From: Rhodospirillaceae bacterium
Lineage (GTDB): Bacteria > Pseudomonadota > Alphaproteobacteria > UBA8366
Direction: 5' to 3'
Assembly (NCBI GenBank): GCA_002716125.1
Contig: PAZH01000004.1
Location: forward strand, 1 to 64,000
Length of the DNA: 64,000 bases
Both the position numbers and the translations under genes were made by a program. Below, piece by piece: positions 1-9,458 of the stretch (position 1 is its first letter; every line of letters begins with the position of its first letter). The notes under the pieces are model-generated. The model did no database searches. It had not been told where the DNA came from and worked only from the letters and a program-made list of their open reading frames with translations.

Positions 1-453
1 CATGTCGCCGAAGTCGAAATCGATCCGGAAACCGGTGTGGTCGCGTTAGCGCGCTACACCGCGGTCGACGACTACGGCACCATGATCAATCCGTTTCTGG
101 TCTCGGGGCAGGTGCATGGCGCCATCGCCCAGGGCGCCGGTCAGGCGTTATTGGAGCATGCCGCCTATGATTCGGAAAGCGGGCAGCTCATCGCCGGCTC
201 CTTCATGGATTACTGCATGCCCCGCGCCGACGACCTGCCATCCTTCGACCTCTCGTTCCAAGGCATTCCGTGCACAACGAACCCGCTCGGCGTGAAGGGC
301 AGCGGCGAGGCCGGCGCGATCGCCGGATTTCCAGCCGTCGCCAACGCCGTGCTCGACGCGCTTCGGCCCTACGGCGTGGATCGGCTCGACGGACCGGCCA
401 CGCCGGAAACCGTGTGGCGCCTCATACATAAGAATTCAGGAGCGGCAGAATGA
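1..453 (+). CDS. Molybdopterin-binding large subunit of xanthine/CO/aldehyde dehydrogenase family, C-terminal part
   Basis: The gene is open at the left edge, so only the last 150 residues are seen. They match the end of the molybdenum-hydroxylase large subunit: the stretch ending in TMINPFLVSGQVHGAIAQG binds the molybdopterin cofactor, and KGSGEAGAI (Glu at visible codon 103, nt 307-309) matches the loop holding the active-site glutamate base of this family. The enzyme would hydroxylate a carbon of a heterocycle, aldehyde or CO using water. The stop overlaps the start of the next esterase by 4 bp, so the two are probably co-translated in a catabolic operon. The substrate cannot be named from this fragment. 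Confidence 0.88.
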   Translation, partial: HVAEVEIDPETGVVALARYTAVDDYGTMINPFLVSGQVHGAIAQGAGQALLEHAAYDSESGQLIAGSFMDYCMPRADDLPSFDLSFQGIPCTTNPLGVKGSGEAGAIAGFPAVANAVLDALRPYGVDRLDGPATPETVWRLIHKNSGAAE

Positions 454-1301
454 CGGCGACATACGACCCGACCGCACAGTTCGATATCGATGTCTCGGAA
501 GAAATCTACCGCAGCGGACCGGACGGCGATTGGCCGGTGCGCCTGTACCGCCCCCAAGGCGACGGTCCTTTCCCGGTCTTGCTCGATGTGCACGGCGGGG
601 CCTGGAGTAACGGCAGCTATCTGAACAACGAGGATGTCGACCGCGCCTTGGCGGCTTCCGGCATACTGGTCGCCGCCATCGAGTTCCGCCAGGCACCCGA
701 ACATGTCTACCCCGCGCAAGTCGCCGACGTGAACTACGGCACGCGTTGGCTGAAGGCACGGGCGGCCGATTTGGGCGGCGACCCCGCCACCCTCGGCGCG
801 CTTGGCACATCCAGCGGCGGCCACTCGCTCATGCTGAGCGTGCTCAAACCGAGCGATCCCCGCTATGCCGCCGAGACCTTGGCCGCCGACCCTTCGGCCG
901 ACGCGACGGTCCGCTATGCCATCAACGGCTGGCCGGTGCTGGATTCGCATGCCCGCTATCTCTATGCGCGCGACGCCGGTGTCGAACGTTTAATGAAGTC
1001 GTCCGAGAATTACTTCGGTGACGAAGATACGATGCGCGAAGGCAACCCGCAGCTTGTCCTGGAACGCGGCGAACAGACGGCGCTGCCGCCCGCCCTGATC
1101 CTCCAAGGCACGAAAGACGATAACGTCCCGTTGGCGATATCCGAACGGTTCGTTGCGACTTATGAATCCCTCGGCGGGTCCATCGAACGCGTGTTGTTCT
1201 CCGATATGCCGCATGCCTTCACACGCGAACCGGGGCCGGAAACCGACCGGGCAATCCAGTTGATGAAATCCTTCATCGCCGAACAACTCAAAGACCGGTA
1301 A
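450..1301 (+). CDS. Alpha/beta hydrolase (carboxylesterase, HSL/BD-FAE type)
   Basis: This is a 283-residue cytoplasmic serine hydrolase. The oxyanion-hole motif HGG is at residues 48-50, the nucleophile elbow GTSSG has Ser121, an acid sits in TKDDNVP (Asp223/224), and the catalytic His is in MPHAF (His255). This is the layout of the hormone-sensitive-lipase-like esterases. It starts in a 4-bp overlap with the molybdenum hydroxylase and is followed after 9 bp by a GMC oxidoreductase, so it is inside an operon for breakdown of an ester or lactone. The substrate is unknown. Confidence 0.85.
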   Translation: MTATYDPTAQFDIDVSEEIYRSGPDGDWPVRLYRPQGDGPFPVLLDVHGGAWSNGSYLNNEDVDRALAASGILVAAIEFRQAPEHVYPAQVADVNYGTRWLKARAADLGGDPATLGALGTSSGGHSLMLSVLKPSDPRYAAETLAADPSADATVRYAINGWPVLDSHARYLYARDAGVERLMKSSENYFGDEDTMREGNPQLVLERGEQTALPPALILQGTKDDNVPLAISERFVATYESLGGSIERVLFSDMPHAFTREPGPETDRAIQLMKSFIAEQLKDR

Positions 1302-1310
1302 GGGGGCGAG

Positions 1311-3017
1311 ATGCAATACGATTATATTATCGTCGGCGGCGGTTCGGCGGGTGCCGTCTTGGCGAACCGCCTGTCGGCCCGCAGCGCCAACAAGGTTCTG
1401 GTCTGCGAAGCGGGGCAAGACACGCCGCACGGCAAGGTGCCGCCGGAAATCCTCAACAGCTACCCGGGCAAAGCCTATCTCGATCAGCGATTTCATTGGA
1501 CCGAGCTGAAGGTCACGACCCAGGTCGTCTCGCACAACAACCCGGAGGAAGACCGTCCGCCGCTCCGCAAGTACGAGCAGGCGCGTGTGCTCGGCGGGGG
1601 CTCCTCCATCAACGGGCAACTCGCCAATCGGGGCGCGCCGACCGACTTCGACGAGTGGGCGGAACGCGGCGCCAAAGGTTGGAATTGGGACGCCGTCCTG
1701 CCGTATTTCAAGAAGGTCGAGCGGGATATGGATTTCGACGGCCCCTATCACGGCAACGAAGGCCGTATTCCCGTCCGGCGCATTTTCCCGGATCTATGGA
1801 ACGGTTATTCGAAAGCGGCCGCCGAAGCGCTCACCAACGCGGGCTACGAATATCTCCCAGATCAGAACGGCGAATTCAAAGAAGGTTATTTCCCGATCAC
1901 CAGTTCCAACGCCTATGAGCGTCGGGTCTCCGCTGCGATCGGATACCTCGACCCCGGCACCCGGCTGCGCGAGAACCTCACGATCTCGACCCATACGCAA
2001 GTCACCGAACTCTTATTCGAAGGCCCAAAATGTGTCGGCGTCAAAGCCCTCGTCGAAGGCAAGGAAACCGAGTTCCGCGGCAACGAAGTGATACTGTCGT
2101 CGGGCGCGATCCACTCGCCGGCCCACCTGTTGCGCGCCGGGATCGGCCCCGCCATGCATCTCAACGATCTTGGCATTCCCGTCCGCGCCAATAGCGCAGG
2201 GGTCGGGCAACGCTTGATGGATCATCCCTCCATCGCGGTGGCCGCCTTCATTCATCCGGATGGCCGGATCAACGATTATACCGGCCGACATGCGCTCGTG
2301 GGCATGCGGTATTCCTCCGGCATCGAAGGGGCGCCGATGGGTGACATGTTCGCGCTCCCCATCGCAAAATCTTCTTGGCACGCGGTCGGCGAACAGATCG
2401 GTTCCTGGATAATCTTTGTCAATAAGACCTATTCGGAAACGGGACAGGTGCGCTTGGCGACGACCCATTGGCGAGACGAGCCAACGGTCGAGTTCAACCT
2501 CCTGTCCGACAAACGCGACCTCGACCGGCTGACCCAAGGCTTCCGGAAGGTTGCGAAGCTTTACGAAGACCCGGCAATGCAGGCCGTCACCAGCAACGTC
2601 TTTCCGGCGAGTTATAGCGACAAGGTCCGTCAGGTCGGCCTTGTGAACAAAAAGAACGAATTCCTCACGAACGTCATGGCGAAACTGCTCGACGGCCCGT
2701 CCGGACTGCGCGCGATGCTGATCCAAAAATTCATCATGGAGGGCTATACGCTCGAGCAGATGATGACCGACGACGACGCCATCGAGGAATTCGTGCGCAA
2801 AGCTGCGGTCGGGGTCTGGCACGCCTCCTGTACCTGCCGGATGGGAACGGACGACGACCCGATGGCGGTGACCGACAACACCGGCCGCGTGCGCGGCGTC
2901 GACGGATTGCGGGTGGTCGACGCGTCGATTTTTCCGGTTGTCCCTTGCGCAAACACGAACTTCCCGACATTGATGACGGCCGAGAAGATTTCGGACGCCA
3001 TCTTGTCCGGCCAATAA
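1311..3017 (+). CDS. GMC family FAD-dependent oxidoreductase
   Basis: This 568-residue protein oxidises an alcohol with FAD. The N-terminal dinucleotide motif IIVGGGSAGAVLANRLS binds FAD, LGGGSSINGQL is the first GMC signature, SSGAIHSPAHLLRAGIGP is the second, and the C-terminus carries the catalytic His (about residue 504, in WHASCTCRMG) and Asn (CANTN, about 548-550). No signal peptide is seen. It is third in the operon of molybdenum hydroxylase, esterase and CoA transferase. A second GMC enzyme lies at 10043-11647. The alcohol substrate cannot be predicted. Confidence 0.92.
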   Translation: MQYDYIIVGGGSAGAVLANRLSARSANKVLVCEAGQDTPHGKVPPEILNSYPGKAYLDQRFHWTELKVTTQVVSHNNPEEDRPPLRKYEQARVLGGGSSINGQLANRGAPTDFDEWAERGAKGWNWDAVLPYFKKVERDMDFDGPYHGNEGRIPVRRIFPDLWNGYSKAAAEALTNAGYEYLPDQNGEFKEGYFPITSSNAYERRVSAAIGYLDPGTRLRENLTISTHTQVTELLFEGPKCVGVKALVEGKETEFRGNEVILSSGAIHSPAHLLRAGIGPAMHLNDLGIPVRANSAGVGQRLMDHPSIAVAAFIHPDGRINDYTGRHALVGMRYSSGIEGAPMGDMFALPIAKSSWHAVGEQIGSWIIFVNKTYSETGQVRLATTHWRDEPTVEFNLLSDKRDLDRLTQGFRKVAKLYEDPAMQAVTSNVFPASYSDKVRQVGLVNKKNEFLTNVMAKLLDGPSGLRAMLIQKFIMEGYTLEQMMTDDDAIEEFVRKAAVGVWHASCTCRMGTDDDPMAVTDNTGRVRGVDGLRVVDASIFPVVPCANTNFPTLMTAEKISDAILSGQ

Positions 3018-3038
3018 CGCTTCAGACGGATACACATC

Positions 3039-4241
3039 ATGGACGAACAACGCGCCTTCGACGGCATCAAGGTTCTAGATTTCACACAAGGCATCGCGGG
3101 CCCCCACAGCACGATGCTGCTGGCGCAACACGGCGCGGACGTGATCAAGATCGATCCGCTCGACGGCGATTGGGGCCGTTCGATGGGCGCCCTCTACGGC
3201 GACCATTGCGCACATTCCATCGCATTCAACCGGGGCAAGCGCTCCATCGCCCTCGACATGAAACAACCGGAAGCGCTTGAAGTCACACAGAAGATGGCGG
3301 CGGAATGCGACGTCGTCGTCGAAGCTTTTCGACCCGGCGTGATGGCCAAGTTCGGCCTCTCCTATGACGACGTGAAGAAGGTCAATCCGAACGTCATCTA
3401 CCTCTCGGTCACCGGCTTTGGCCAAGAAGGTCCGAACAATGGACTGCCGGTCACCGACGCTATCATCCAAGCTTATTCCGGGTTCATGACCATCAATCGG
3501 GACAGCCAGGGCCTGCCCAATCGGGTGAACATGATTCCGATCGACGTCACCACCGGCCTCTATGCGTTCCAAGGTCTCTCCACCGCCTTGATGCGGAAGT
3601 TCCGCTACGGCACCGGCTGTTATATCGACAACAGTTTGATGCAGTCCGCCGCCGCGTTCCAGGCCGCCAAGATCGCCGAGTTTTATTTGGAAGACGGCGA
3701 GGTCGCCCCGCTCTACGCGCCGGTCGGCACCATGAAGACCGCCGACGGCTTCATGAACGTCACCGCGATGCGCGACCACCACTACGAAGCGCTTTGCGAT
3801 ATCCTGGGTCTGCCGGAACTGAAGACCGACCCGCTCTACGATTCGCGCGAAAAGCGGATCGAGAACGAAAAGACCTTGATGGTGCTGATCCGCGCCGAGT
3901 TCGAGAAACAGCCGTCGGCCCATTGGGCGAAGCTCCTCACGGACGCCGGCGTCATGAACTCGATTGTCCAGGGCTATGGCGACTTTATGAACCACGAGCA
4001 CACCAAGGCCGTCGGTGCCGTCGCCTATGTGGAACATGACGGTGCAGGCACTTTCCCGATGCCGCAAATCCCCGGCCTGCCGCGAATCGAGGGTCCGTCC
4101 GCCATGACCCATGCGCCGCATATCGGTGAACACTCGGCGATCATTCTGAAAGAATGGGGCTACAGCGACGACGCCATTGCCGAGATGTTGTCGAAAAAGG
4201 TCACCGCCGTGCCCGAAGCACAAGCTGCCGCGGCGGAGTAG
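3039..4241 (+). CDS. CaiB/BaiF (class III) CoA transferase
   Basis: This 400-residue enzyme transfers CoA between carboxylic acids. The family N-terminus (FDGIKVLDFTQGIAGP), the block RGKRSIALDMKQPEAL and Asp169 in PIDVTTGLYAFQ are visible. Asp169 is the position of the catalytic aspartate that forms the acyl anhydride in formyl-CoA transferase. It lies 21 bp after the GMC gene and ends that operon, where it probably activates the acid made by the upstream oxidoreductases. A homologue at 48882-50093 heads another catabolic operon. Confidence 0.92.
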   Translation: MDEQRAFDGIKVLDFTQGIAGPHSTMLLAQHGADVIKIDPLDGDWGRSMGALYGDHCAHSIAFNRGKRSIALDMKQPEALEVTQKMAAECDVVVEAFRPGVMAKFGLSYDDVKKVNPNVIYLSVTGFGQEGPNNGLPVTDAIIQAYSGFMTINRDSQGLPNRVNMIPIDVTTGLYAFQGLSTALMRKFRYGTGCYIDNSLMQSAAAFQAAKIAEFYLEDGEVAPLYAPVGTMKTADGFMNVTAMRDHHYEALCDILGLPELKTDPLYDSREKRIENEKTLMVLIRAEFEKQPSAHWAKLLTDAGVMNSIVQGYGDFMNHEHTKAVGAVAYVEHDGAGTFPMPQIPGLPRIEGPSAMTHAPHIGEHSAIILKEWGYSDDAIAEMLSKKVTAVPEAQAAAAE

Positions 4242-4272
4242 TCGAGAGACGCTCAGCTCCAAACCCCGGGTT

Positions 4273-4341
4273 CCCGCTTCGCGGGCCCCGGAATGACATG
4301 CCCAATAAAAATGTCATTCCGGACGCGATCGCGATCCGGAA
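4273..4341. terminator. Bidirectional terminator / REP-like palindrome cluster
   Basis: Between two convergent genes there is a perfect 12-bp inverted repeat (arms CCGGAATGACAT at 4288-4299 and ATGTCATTCCGG at 4311-4322, loop of 11 bases). It is flanked on the left by a small CCCGC/GCGGG hairpin and on the right by a CCGGA/TCCGG dyad around CGCGATCGCG. It probably ends transcription from both sides. The sequence style is that of the dispersed GGAATGAC repeats common in proteobacteria; a related copy occurs at 53692-53757. Confidence 0.65.
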
Positions 4342-4359
4342 TTTTAGCCTGAGCGTTAC

Positions 4360-5160
4360 TTACGGCGACGCAGCGTCTGCTAGAAAATCCCGCATCAACC
4401 CGTTGAACCGTTCGACATGTTCGAGCGAGGCGAGGTGCTGTGCCGGTTCCAGCCAGTGCAGGGGTGCGCCGAGCATTTCGGCCATCTTCTTGGAGGTTTC
4501 AGTCGGCGCGCCGGGATCGTCCGGCGTGGCGATCACCAGGGACGGCACTTCGATTTCGGGCAAACGCGGCATCGTGTCGAGGCCGCACATCGCGGCGCTG
4601 GCGGCGTCGAAGCTTGCCGGTGAGAACCGCCCGATCATCTCTTCCATATAAACATAGCCCGGGCTGCGCGACGCCGCGGCCGCTGCTGTCAGCCAGCGGG
4701 CCATCAGCGCGGCATGTACCGCCGCCATGCCGTCGCGCTGAACGAGGGCGGCACGATCGCGCCAAGCCTGCCGTTGATCGGCGCTATACTCGGACGTCGT
4801 ATTGACCAAGGCGAGCGAAGCGACGCGGCCCGGATGATCAAGCGCGACCGTCTGCGCGATCATCCCGCCCATCGATACGCCGCAGATATGCACATGTTCG
4901 ATGTCCAGCGCATCCAACAAGCCGACAATATCCCCCGCCATCATCTCAAGCGAGTACGGCCCCGGCGGCTTTCCGCTCTCGCCATGGCCACGGGCATCGT
5001 GGCGCAAAACGCGGAACCCCTCGAACGCCGGCAAGTGCGGGTCCCAATATCGGTGATCGCTGGCAAAGCAGTGATTGAGACAGACGACCGGCGCGTCCGC
5101 CGGCCCGCTTATCGCATAATTCAACGTGATCCCATCGATTTCGATCCGGCTGCTTGCCAT
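4360..5160 (-). CDS. Alpha/beta hydrolase (3-oxoadipate enol-lactonase-like)
   Basis: This 266-residue hydrolase has the nucleophile elbow GVSMG with Ser96, the pattern HDARGHGESGKPPGPYSLE typical of PcaD-like enol-lactonases and related C-C hydrolases, an acid in ATPDDPGAP and a terminal His in AQHLAS. I chose the ATG at 5160 because the domain begins directly after it; upstream starts at 5181 and 5235 would run into the divergent promoter. It is a close paralogue of the gene at 6232-7047 (shared NTTS block and RxG(G/D)MA(A/P)V pattern) and is transcribed away from it. Confidence 0.82.
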   Translation of the reverse strand: MASSRIEIDGITLNYAISGPADAPVVCLNHCFASDHRYWDPHLPAFEGFRVLRHDARGHGESGKPPGPYSLEMMAGDIVGLLDALDIEHVHICGVSMGGMIAQTVALDHPGRVASLALVNTTSEYSADQRQAWRDRAALVQRDGMAAVHAALMARWLTAAAAASRSPGYVYMEEMIGRFSPASFDAASAAMCGLDTMPRLPEIEVPSLVIATPDDPGAPTETSKKMAEMLGAPLHWLEPAQHLASLEHVERFNGLMRDFLADAASP

Positions 5161-5218
5161 CCGAGGGCCTCTACCCACCATTAATTCCCACAACTCATCT
5201 AGTGTGGACCGGCCCGTA

Positions 5219-6232
5219 ATGCCATCAGACATCAATCGCCGTTTTCATTTGGCCGTCCGTCCGACCAACCTGCCGGGCGATGCGCACTTTCGCATCGAAA
5301 CCGCGCCGATCCCCAAACCCGATACCGGCGAAGTTCTGGTCCGCGTGCTGATTGCCGCCTTGTCGCCGTGGCAGGGGCAACGCCTCAAGGACTTCGAGAA
5401 CTACACCGCGCCGTTCGAGATCGGCGAATTGATCGACTGCGATGTATTGGGTCAGGTGGTTGAAAGCAAAACGGGCGAACGTCAGCCAGGCGACCTCGTC
5501 ACCGGACGGCTTGGGTGGCAGGAATACGCCATCGCCAAACCGGAAAACCTTTTGCCCGCGACGCGAGACTTCGACGAGACCTTGTGGCTAACCGCGCTCA
5601 GCTCGCCGGGCCTGACCGCGTATTGTGCGATGGAGATGTTCGGCCGCCCGATGCCGGGTCAAACCCTCGTTGTGACGTCCGCCGCCGGCTCGGTCGGCAG
5701 TTATGCGGTCCAGCTCGGCAAACTTGCGGGTATGAAAGTCGTCGGCATCGCGGGCGGACCGGAAAAATGCGCTGTCGTCACGGGACAACTGGGCGCGGAC
5801 GCCTGTCTCGACCATCGCGTGCCGGACCTGGCCTCGCGCCTTCGCGAGACTTGCCCGGAAGGTGTACATCTTTTCTTCGACACGGTCGGCGGATGGATCG
5901 GCGATGCCGTTTTCGAGGGATTGGCGAAGTTCGCGAAAGTGTTGATCGTCGGCCGGACGATCTCCAACAACAGCGAGCGTCCGGATCTCGACCCGGTCAA
6001 CATGCGGATGCTTTGGGCCCGGGAAGCCAGCATTCAATGTTTCTCGCGTTACTCGTACCCCGAGAATTGGGCGCGTGCGCGCGAGCACATGATGACGCTT
6101 TGCCGCGACGGCAAGATCAAGGCGATCGACAATCTGATCGACGGATTCGAGCGGACACCCTCCGCCCTCCATGACATGCTCGCGGGCAAATACACCGGCA
6201 AAGTGATGGTGCGCTACGCGGAGGCACAATAA
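5219..6232 (+). CDS. NADP-dependent medium-chain oxidoreductase (CurA/quinone reductase-like)
   Basis: The 337-residue protein is a zinc-free medium-chain dehydrogenase/reductase. The N-terminal substrate domain is followed by the Rossmann motif SAAGSVGSYAVQLGKLAG, as in NADPH-dependent curcumin or 2-alkenal reductases. It would reduce an activated double bond using NADPH. I placed the start at the ATG of MPSDINRR; in-frame codons further left overlap the divergent hydrolase. Its stop overlaps the next start by one base (TAATG), so it is coupled to the hydrolase at 6232. Confidence 0.85.
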   Translation: MPSDINRRFHLAVRPTNLPGDAHFRIETAPIPKPDTGEVLVRVLIAALSPWQGQRLKDFENYTAPFEIGELIDCDVLGQVVESKTGERQPGDLVTGRLGWQEYAIAKPENLLPATRDFDETLWLTALSSPGLTAYCAMEMFGRPMPGQTLVVTSAAGSVGSYAVQLGKLAGMKVVGIAGGPEKCAVVTGQLGADACLDHRVPDLASRLRETCPEGVHLFFDTVGGWIGDAVFEGLAKFAKVLIVGRTISNNSERPDLDPVNMRMLWAREASIQCFSRYSYPENWARAREHMMTLCRDGKIKAIDNLIDGFERTPSALHDMLAGKYTGKVMVRYAEAQ

Positions 6233-7047
6233 TGGATTTCGAGAAAGTCAAAGCGGCGGGAATCGAGTTCGCCTATCGCTGGGACGGCAATCCGGACGGA
6301 ACGGTCGTTATGATGGCGCACGCGATGGGCACCAGCCATCGGATTTGGGACTGGCAAGTGCCGGCCCTCGAAGACCGCTACCGGTTGCTGCGCTACGACT
6401 GGCGGGGGCACGGCGATAGCGGTGCGCCGCCCGGCCCGTATACGCTGTCGCAATTCGTCTCGGATGCGGTTGCGGTGATGGATGCGCTCGATCTGCGCAC
6501 GGTACATTGGGTCGGTATTTCAACGGGCGGAATGATTGGCCAAGGCCTCGGAATCCATCATCCCGAACGCATCGCCTCGCTCACGCTCTGCAACACGACC
6601 TCGCAATCGACCGCGTGGTATCGCGAATGGGTGAAAGAGCGCCAAGCCGTCGTAAGAGAAGGTGGTATGGCGCCCGTCTGGGAGATGACGGACAAGCTTT
6701 GGTTCACGGACGCCTACGCCGACGCCGCCAATGCGGACTATCATGCGATCCGGGACGTCTTCGTCAAAACCCCGGTGCCGGGCTATCTCGGCGGCACGTC
6801 CGCCGTCGCCGATCTGGCCTATCTGCCGGACCTACCGCGAATCACGGTACCGACGCGGATAATTGCGGCGGGCGACGATCCGGTGACGCCAATCATTCGA
6901 TCGGAAGAAATCCGCGACGCCATCCCCGGCGCAGAACTCACTGTCATCGACGGACAGCGGCACTTCTCGAATGTGGAAGTGCCGGACGAATTTAACCCCG
7001 TTCTTCGGGACGGTCTGGACGACATGTTGGAGGAGATCGAGCGATGA
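6232..7047 (+). CDS. Alpha/beta hydrolase (3-oxoadipate enol-lactonase-like)
   Basis: This 271-residue hydrolase has the elbow GISTG with Ser97, the block YDWRGHGDSGAPPGPYTL, Asp in AGDDPVTP and His in GQRHFSN. It is a paralogue of the gene at 4360-5160 on the other strand. It is coupled to the upstream oxidoreductase by a 1-bp overlap and to the downstream gamma-glutamyltransferase relative by a 4-bp overlap, so the three are one translation unit. A lactone or ester intermediate is the likely substrate. Confidence 0.83.
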   Translation: MDFEKVKAAGIEFAYRWDGNPDGTVVMMAHAMGTSHRIWDWQVPALEDRYRLLRYDWRGHGDSGAPPGPYTLSQFVSDAVAVMDALDLRTVHWVGISTGGMIGQGLGIHHPERIASLTLCNTTSQSTAWYREWVKERQAVVREGGMAPVWEMTDKLWFTDAYADAANADYHAIRDVFVKTPVPGYLGGTSAVADLAYLPDLPRITVPTRIIAAGDDPVTPIIRSEEIRDAIPGAELTVIDGQRHFSNVEVPDEFNPVLRDGLDDMLEEIER

Positions 7048-8768
7048 CGTTATCCGCACACCCCACCGTCTCTGGAACCACGTATATGGCGGTCTCCGGC
7101 CATCCGGCGGCCTCCCTGGCCGGCTCGCAAATTTTGGAAGCCGGCGGCAATGCAGTCGACGCCGGTGTCGCCATCGGTCTTTGTATCAACGTGCTGGAAA
7201 GCGAGATGACCGGGTTTGCCGGCGTCGCCCCCGCGATGTTGCGCATGACCGCCGACGGTGAGGTGCGGAACTTCGTTGGCGTCGGTCCCTGGCCGAAAAA
7301 TTTAGACGCCTCCTATTTTCGCGAGAATCACGACGGCCTTGTCCCGTCCGGCATCCTCGACACCGTGGTGCCGGCCGCACCGGATATCTGGCTCACCGCC
7401 CTGCAGAAGTTCGGAACCCTCAGCTTCGGTGAGGTTGCCGAAGCCGCCATACGTTTGGCGCGCGACGGGTTCCCAATGCACCCATTCATGATCGAAGCGA
7501 TGCAATCGCACTTCGACGATTTCAAAGAATTGCCGGGGACGGCGGAAATCTACTCGCCGGGCGGGGCGTTGCCGAAACCCGGGGACCTCTTTGTGCAGGC
7601 GGATCTCGGGCGCACGCTCCAGTTCCTTGTGGACGAGGAGCAGGCCGCAAGCCGTGACGGGCGTGATGCGGGCATCGATGCGGCGCGGCGGGCCTTTTAT
7701 GAAGGCGATATTGCTGCGGCCATCGTCAAGCAACAGGAAGAGCAAGGCGGGTTCATGACTCGCGACGACCTCGCGTCTTTCCGGGCGGAAATCGAAAAAC
7801 CGACCCGTGCACGCTTTGGCGACTACGAACTCTATGGCTGCGGACCGTGGTGCCAGGGACCGATGATCATCGGCGCCGCGCAAATCCTGAGCAACATGGA
7901 TCTCGCCCGCATGGGCCATAACAGCGCGGAGGCCATTCACGCGGTGGCCGAAGCCTTGAAACTTTCCGCTGCCGACCGCGAAGCATACTTCGGCGATCCG
8001 GCGCAGATGGAGGTGCCGCTCGACACATTGCTCGATCCCGCCTACAGCCGGAGCCGGCGCGATCTGATCCAGGACGACCGCGCCCATCCAGGCTTACCCG
8101 ATCCCGGCCGCGTCGATGGATTCGATATTCCGGCCTGGCAACCGGACCCGTCGTCCGGCCCGCAACAGAGCCCGGCCAACCCGTTGGAGACGTCATATTT
8201 CTGCGTCATCGACAAGGACGGCAATCTGTTCTCCGCGACGCCAAGCGATCCGACGATCAGCGGCGACGTGGTGCCCGGCCTCGGCATCACGACGTCGCGC
8301 TGGGGCACGCGCGCGCATACCGGCGCGCATCACCCGGCCCGCGTCGGTCCCGGCTGGCGACCCCGCATGTCGGCCAACCCGATGCTGGCGATGAAACCGG
8401 GCGAGGCCATGATTCCGATCGGCTCGCCCGGCAGCGAGGTTCTTGGTCAAGCGCAGCTTCAGGTCATGCTCAACATGCTGGTCTTCGGGATGAGCCCGCA
8501 GGCCGCCGTCGAAGCGCCGCGCTTCGCGAGCTATAGCTGGCCCGCCTCCGCACTGCCGCATACCTTTCACCCGGCGCGTCTTAACCTCGAGGAAGACATC
8601 GGCGCGGATGTCGGCGCGACGCTCTCGGACCGGGGTCACGATATCGCGTGGTGGCCAAAGCGGGTTTGGCGGGCGGGATCCGTCTGCACGATTTGGCTGG
8701 ATCAAAAGAGCGGCATCCTACAAGGTGGCGCCGACCCACGACGCAACGCCTGCGCCATCGGCCGTTAG
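7044..8768 (+). CDS. Gamma-glutamyltransferase family protein (Ntn-hydrolase)
   Basis: This 574-residue protein has the two-subunit layout of gamma-glutamyltransferases: a large-subunit part (GGNAVDAGVAIGLCINVLES, GGFMTRDDL) and a small-subunit part whose first residue should be Thr383 in PLETSYFCVIDKDGN. That threonine would be freed by self-cleavage and act as nucleophile. The glycine-rich block GSPGSEVLGQAQLQ follows. No signal peptide is visible, so unlike typical GGT it is probably cytoplasmic. Members of this family also act as cephalosporin acylases or cleave gamma-glutamylated catabolic intermediates. It starts in a 4-bp overlap with the upstream hydrolase. Confidence 0.88.
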   Translation: MTLSAHPTVSGTTYMAVSGHPAASLAGSQILEAGGNAVDAGVAIGLCINVLESEMTGFAGVAPAMLRMTADGEVRNFVGVGPWPKNLDASYFRENHDGLVPSGILDTVVPAAPDIWLTALQKFGTLSFGEVAEAAIRLARDGFPMHPFMIEAMQSHFDDFKELPGTAEIYSPGGALPKPGDLFVQADLGRTLQFLVDEEQAASRDGRDAGIDAARRAFYEGDIAAAIVKQQEEQGGFMTRDDLASFRAEIEKPTRARFGDYELYGCGPWCQGPMIIGAAQILSNMDLARMGHNSAEAIHAVAEALKLSAADREAYFGDPAQMEVPLDTLLDPAYSRSRRDLIQDDRAHPGLPDPGRVDGFDIPAWQPDPSSGPQQSPANPLETSYFCVIDKDGNLFSATPSDPTISGDVVPGLGITTSRWGTRAHTGAHHPARVGPGWRPRMSANPMLAMKPGEAMIPIGSPGSEVLGQAQLQVMLNMLVFGMSPQAAVEAPRFASYSWPASALPHTFHPARLNLEEDIGADVGATLSDRGHDIAWWPKRVWRAGSVCTIWLDQKSGILQGGADPRRNACAIGR

Positions 8769-8795
8769 AACACGGCGACACTCAAGAGGATCAAG

Positions 8796-9455
8796 ATGTA
8801 TTACGACAGTGTTGAGAACAAACACGGCTTGAAACACGACCCCTTCAAGGCCCTGGTGGCGCCTCGGCCGATCGGCTGGGTCTCGACCGTCGACAACGAC
8901 GGGGTGCTGAATTTGGCCCCTTACAGTTTCTTCAACGCCGTCAGCGATCGCCCACACTACGTCATGTTCGTCTCGGCGAAACGCAAGGACAGTCTGCGCA
9001 ACATCGAAGCGAACGGCGAGTTCACCTGCTCGATCTCAACGATGGATACGCGGGACGGTATGAACATCTCCTCCGCACCGGTCGAGGCCTTGGCAGACGA
9101 ATTCGCGCTCGCCGATCTCGAGACCGCACCATCGCATTTCGTGAAGCCGCCGCGTGTCGCGCGCGCGCCCGCATCCTTGGAATGCAAGCACTGGAAAACC
9201 ATCGAACTGCCGGACGTCAGCGGTGACGACGGTCATTTCATCGTCATCGGCCAGGTGATCGGCATTTATATCGACGACGCGGTCATCAAGGACGGCATCG
9301 TCGACACCGCGTCTTTCCGGCCGCTCGCACGGATGGGGTATATGGATTACGCCGTGGTGACGCCGGAGACCGCCTTCTCGCTCGGCCGTCCGCAAGTCCA
9401 GGAAGACGGCTCCGTCAAAATTCCCGAAGGCGAATGGGACGGCGTCTACCGTTAG
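8796..9455 (+). CDS. Flavin reductase-like (FMN-binding split barrel) protein
   Basis: The 219-residue protein matches the flavin-reductase-like/DIM6 family: KALVAPRPIGWVSTVDNDGV, NLAPYSFFNAVSDRPHYVMF and RNIEANGEFTCSI are the typical FMN-binding block. Such proteins reduce flavin or serve as FMN-dependent oxidoreductases. It follows the gamma-glutamyltransferase gene by 27 bp and closes the operon begun at 5219. Its stop is 3 bp from the end of the convergent gene at 9459. Confidence 0.85.
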   Translation: MYYDSVENKHGLKHDPFKALVAPRPIGWVSTVDNDGVLNLAPYSFFNAVSDRPHYVMFVSAKRKDSLRNIEANGEFTCSISTMDTRDGMNISSAPVEALADEFALADLETAPSHFVKPPRVARAPASLECKHWKTIELPDVSGDDGHFIVIGQVIGIYIDDAVIKDGIVDTASFRPLARMGYMDYAVVTPETAFSLGRPQVQEDGSVKIPEGEWDGVYR

Positions 9456-9458
9456 GAC

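Noticed and set aside
2013-4262. Long minus-strand frames opposite the GMC oxidoreductase and CoA transferase genes
   Set aside because: Antisense shadows; the sense strand has complete catalytic motifs.
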